From assembly GCA_030144725.1 (NCBI GenBank), contig JASKMD010000005.1:3165596-3229595 (forward strand): 64,000 bases of DNA, in the 5' to 3' direction. Positions within the stretch are counted from its first letter, which is position 1, and each line of letters starts with the position of its first letter. Position numbers and translations under genes: made by a program. Positions 62,039 through 64,000 of this stretch are shown here, in pieces. The notes under the pieces were generated by a model. It saw only the letters and a program-made list of their open reading frames with translations, had not been told where the DNA came from and ran no database searches. The DNA is from Haematococcus lacustris (Eukaryota > Chlorophyta > Chlorophyceae > Chlamydomonadales > Haematococcaceae).

Positions 62039-63356
62039 CCCTGCACCGGGTCCTAGCGTCACGATGGTCGTAGGACCCTGTACAGGGTCCTGTGTACCCT
62101 ATGAGTGTTGATATTATAATCATGCTTTGCATCCCTATGTGATAGAACCCTGTTAGGATTCCTACATACCCGGTTGTTGGTCCTGTTGACCCCGTTTGGA
62201 TGCTTTTGACCAAGTGTGCCAGGACCATGTACAGGGTCCTACGATGAGTGCCTTTCCACACAGGGTCCTGGCACCACACCACAGGGTTCTGGCTCACAGG
62301 GTCCTGGCACCACACCACAGGGTTCTGGCACCACAGGGTCCTGGTACCTCACCACAGGGTCCTGCTGCACACCTACAGGGTCCTGGCACCTGACCACAGG
62401 GTTCTGGCCCACAGGGTCCTGGCACCTCACCACAGGGTTCTAGCACCACAGGGTCCTGGCACCACACCACAGGGTCCTGCTGCACACCTACAGGGTCCTG
62501 GCCCACAGGGTCCTGGCACCTCACCACAGGGTCCTGGCACCACAGGGTCCTGGCACCTCACCACAGGGTCCTGGCACCTCACCACCGGATCCTGGCCCAC
62601 AGGGTCCTGGCACCTCACAACAGGGTCCTGATACCACAGGGTCCTGGCACCTCACCACAGGGTCCTGGCACCTCACCACATGGTCCTGGCCCACAGGGTC
62701 CTGGCACCTCACCACAGGGTCCTGGCACCTCACCACAGGGTCCTGGCCCACAGGGTCCTGGCACCTCACCACAGGGTCCTGGCACCTCACCACAAGGTCC
62801 TGGCCCACAGGGTCCTGGCACCTCACCACAGGGTCCTGGCACCTCACCACAGGGTCCTGGCCCACAGGGTCCTGGCACCTCACCACAGGGTCCTGGCACC
62901 TCACTACAGGGTCCTGGCCCACAGGGTCCTGGCACCTCACCACAGGGTCCTGGCACCTCACCACAGGGTCCTGGCCCACAGGGTCCTGGCACCTCACCAC
63001 AGGGTCCTGGCCTACAGGGTCCTGGCCCACAGGGTCCTGGCACCTCACCACAGGGTCCTGGCCCACAGGGTCCTGGCACCTCACCACAGGGTCCTAGCAC
63101 CTCACCACAGGGTCCTGGCCCACAGGGTCCTGGCACCTCACCACAGGGTCCTGGCACCTCACCACAGGGTCCTGGCACCACACCACAGGGTCCTGGCACA
63201 CATGGTCCAGCTGCACACCCACAGGGTCCTGGCACCACACCACAGGGTCCTGGCACACAGGGTTCTGGCACCACACCACAGGGTCCTGGCCCCTCACCAC
63301 AGGGTCCTGGCCCACAGGGTCCTGACACCACACCACAGGGTCCTGCTTCACTGACC
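62039..63356. repeat. ACAGGGTCCTGGCACCTCACC minisatellite
   Basis: The main units are 21 bp (ACAGGGTCCTGGCACCTCACC, shown in part elsewhere as AGGGTCCTGGCAC) and 15 bp (ACAGGGTCCTGGCCC), arranged in higher-order sets of two 21-mers and one 15-mer. Inverted AGGACCCT copies occur only at the left border, forming a 20-bp palindrome at 62,072-62,091. All long frames here are products of the period. Confidence 0.93.
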
Positions 63357-63818
63357 CTCCACATATATTGAAGTCACCATTAGTGTTATTGTTTCATTCA
63401 ATTATGCGTGCTACAACTGCAACCAAAACTGTAACACGGTATGCCCGGTATGGGTATAAGGTAACAAAATAATCCGGCTGCATGGAGGCTTGCATGAAGT
63501 TCACGCAAAGGAATCACGCAGGAATGCAGACTGCCCCGCCAAGCCGGCGTTAGCAGCCAGGGGCGGCCAGGAGCAGCCCAGGAGAGGACATCGTCGCCAA
63601 AAGGGTAGCTACGAGCCTGCAGCATCTCTCACCACCGCTGATGTGATGTGCATGATGCGCTAGCCACGAACAATAGCCACTAGCCATCGCCACCCAGCAA
63701 CCGCACAACATGAAGCGATTAGCCACAAAAGGTAGCGGACAACAACACAGGCGGACACAACGCAGCCATCAACAGCCAGGAGCGGAGAAGGATTAGAGGT
63801 TGCAGCCAGGAGCAGCCA
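63357..63818. other. Unique spacer
   Basis: AT-richer, then loose CAGCCA-type repeats. No gene or RNA is recognised. It ends at the left tip of E3. Confidence 0.5.
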
Positions 63819-64000
63819 CACTCCTACAAATTAGTCCCTGCGTTTTTCCCTGCGCTTTTGTCAACCTTGTCCAAATGGACTGAAACTTAGCCAGTTGGTA
63901 GCTTGTGATGTAAGGATTCCATCCCAAAAGAAATCAGGTCAAAAAAATCAAAGGCTAAGGCTCGGCGGCCCGTGGCGTTCACGCAGGGACGGATGCAGGG
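63819..64000 (+). mobile_element. Fold-back element E3, left end (cut by window)
   Basis: It begins CACTCCTACAAATTAG and matches 13,619-13,800 of E1 over all 182 bp that are visible, including the CTCGGCGGCCCGTGGCG block and the first CGCAGGGACGG units of the array. It is preceded by CA. Confidence 0.88.

Noticed and set aside
62244..62252. GAGTGCCT as target duplication partner of the LINE junction at 51,121
   Set aside because: Only eight bases match, it lies within a minisatellite, and the sequence beyond does not continue the interrupted endonuclease.

Overview
The window looks like nuclear DNA of a repeat-laden green alga, most likely a chlorophyte of the Chlamydomonadales; Haematococcus-like genomes come to mind, but that is inference. 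The support is: high GC; short intron-like units with GT...CTAAC...AG signals; Ty1/copia and L1-type retrotransposons; CTG/CCG-rich satellites; and two 500-N scaffold gaps. I found no bacterial-type genes, operons, rRNA or CRISPR arrays, and no intact host housekeeping gene.

Layout. 1-1496 (minus) is one uninterrupted partial reading frame of 498 codons. It encodes what looks like a tandem Josephin-like (papain-fold) cysteine peptidase protein and is cut by the left edge and by a gap. 3.1-9.5 kb is a mosaic of duplicated non-coding blocks holding four copies of a 396-400 bp module and many short hairpins of one design whose stems covary. 10.3-13.4 kb is CTG/CCG satellite, a 17-bp minisatellite and a G6(CAG)n array. 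13.6-21.2 kb holds two related fold-back elements (E1, E2) with CACTC-type ends and large internal satellite arrays; a third copy (E3) starts at 63,819.

21.8-27.6 kb is a complete Ty1/copia element with identical 260-bp LTRs, a 5-bp target duplication and a pol gene broken by frameshifts. 28.4-35.1 kb carries three arrays of a palindromic 18-bp satellite plus G/C-rich arrays. 31.5-51.1 kb is a mosaic of C-rich modules with intron-like signals and tandemly duplicated, internally deleted LINE fragments on the plus strand.

51.1-61.7 kb (minus) is an apparently intact L1-type LINE: ORF1 of 1590 aa and ORF2 of 1782 aa (APE endonuclease, reverse transcriptase, zinc knuckle), joined by a stop-restart junction and ending in poly(A). 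62.0-63.4 kb is another minisatellite.

How the parts work together. The recognisable coding capacity is mobile-element machinery. The copia Gag/Pol set and the LINE ORF1/ORF2 pair would each mobilise their own RNA. The fold-back elements have no visible transposase and would depend on one supplied in trans. The left-edge peptidase ORF may itself belong to a mobile element, since no host-gene context is visible. Most other long open frames here are by-products of tandem repeats with periods divisible by three.
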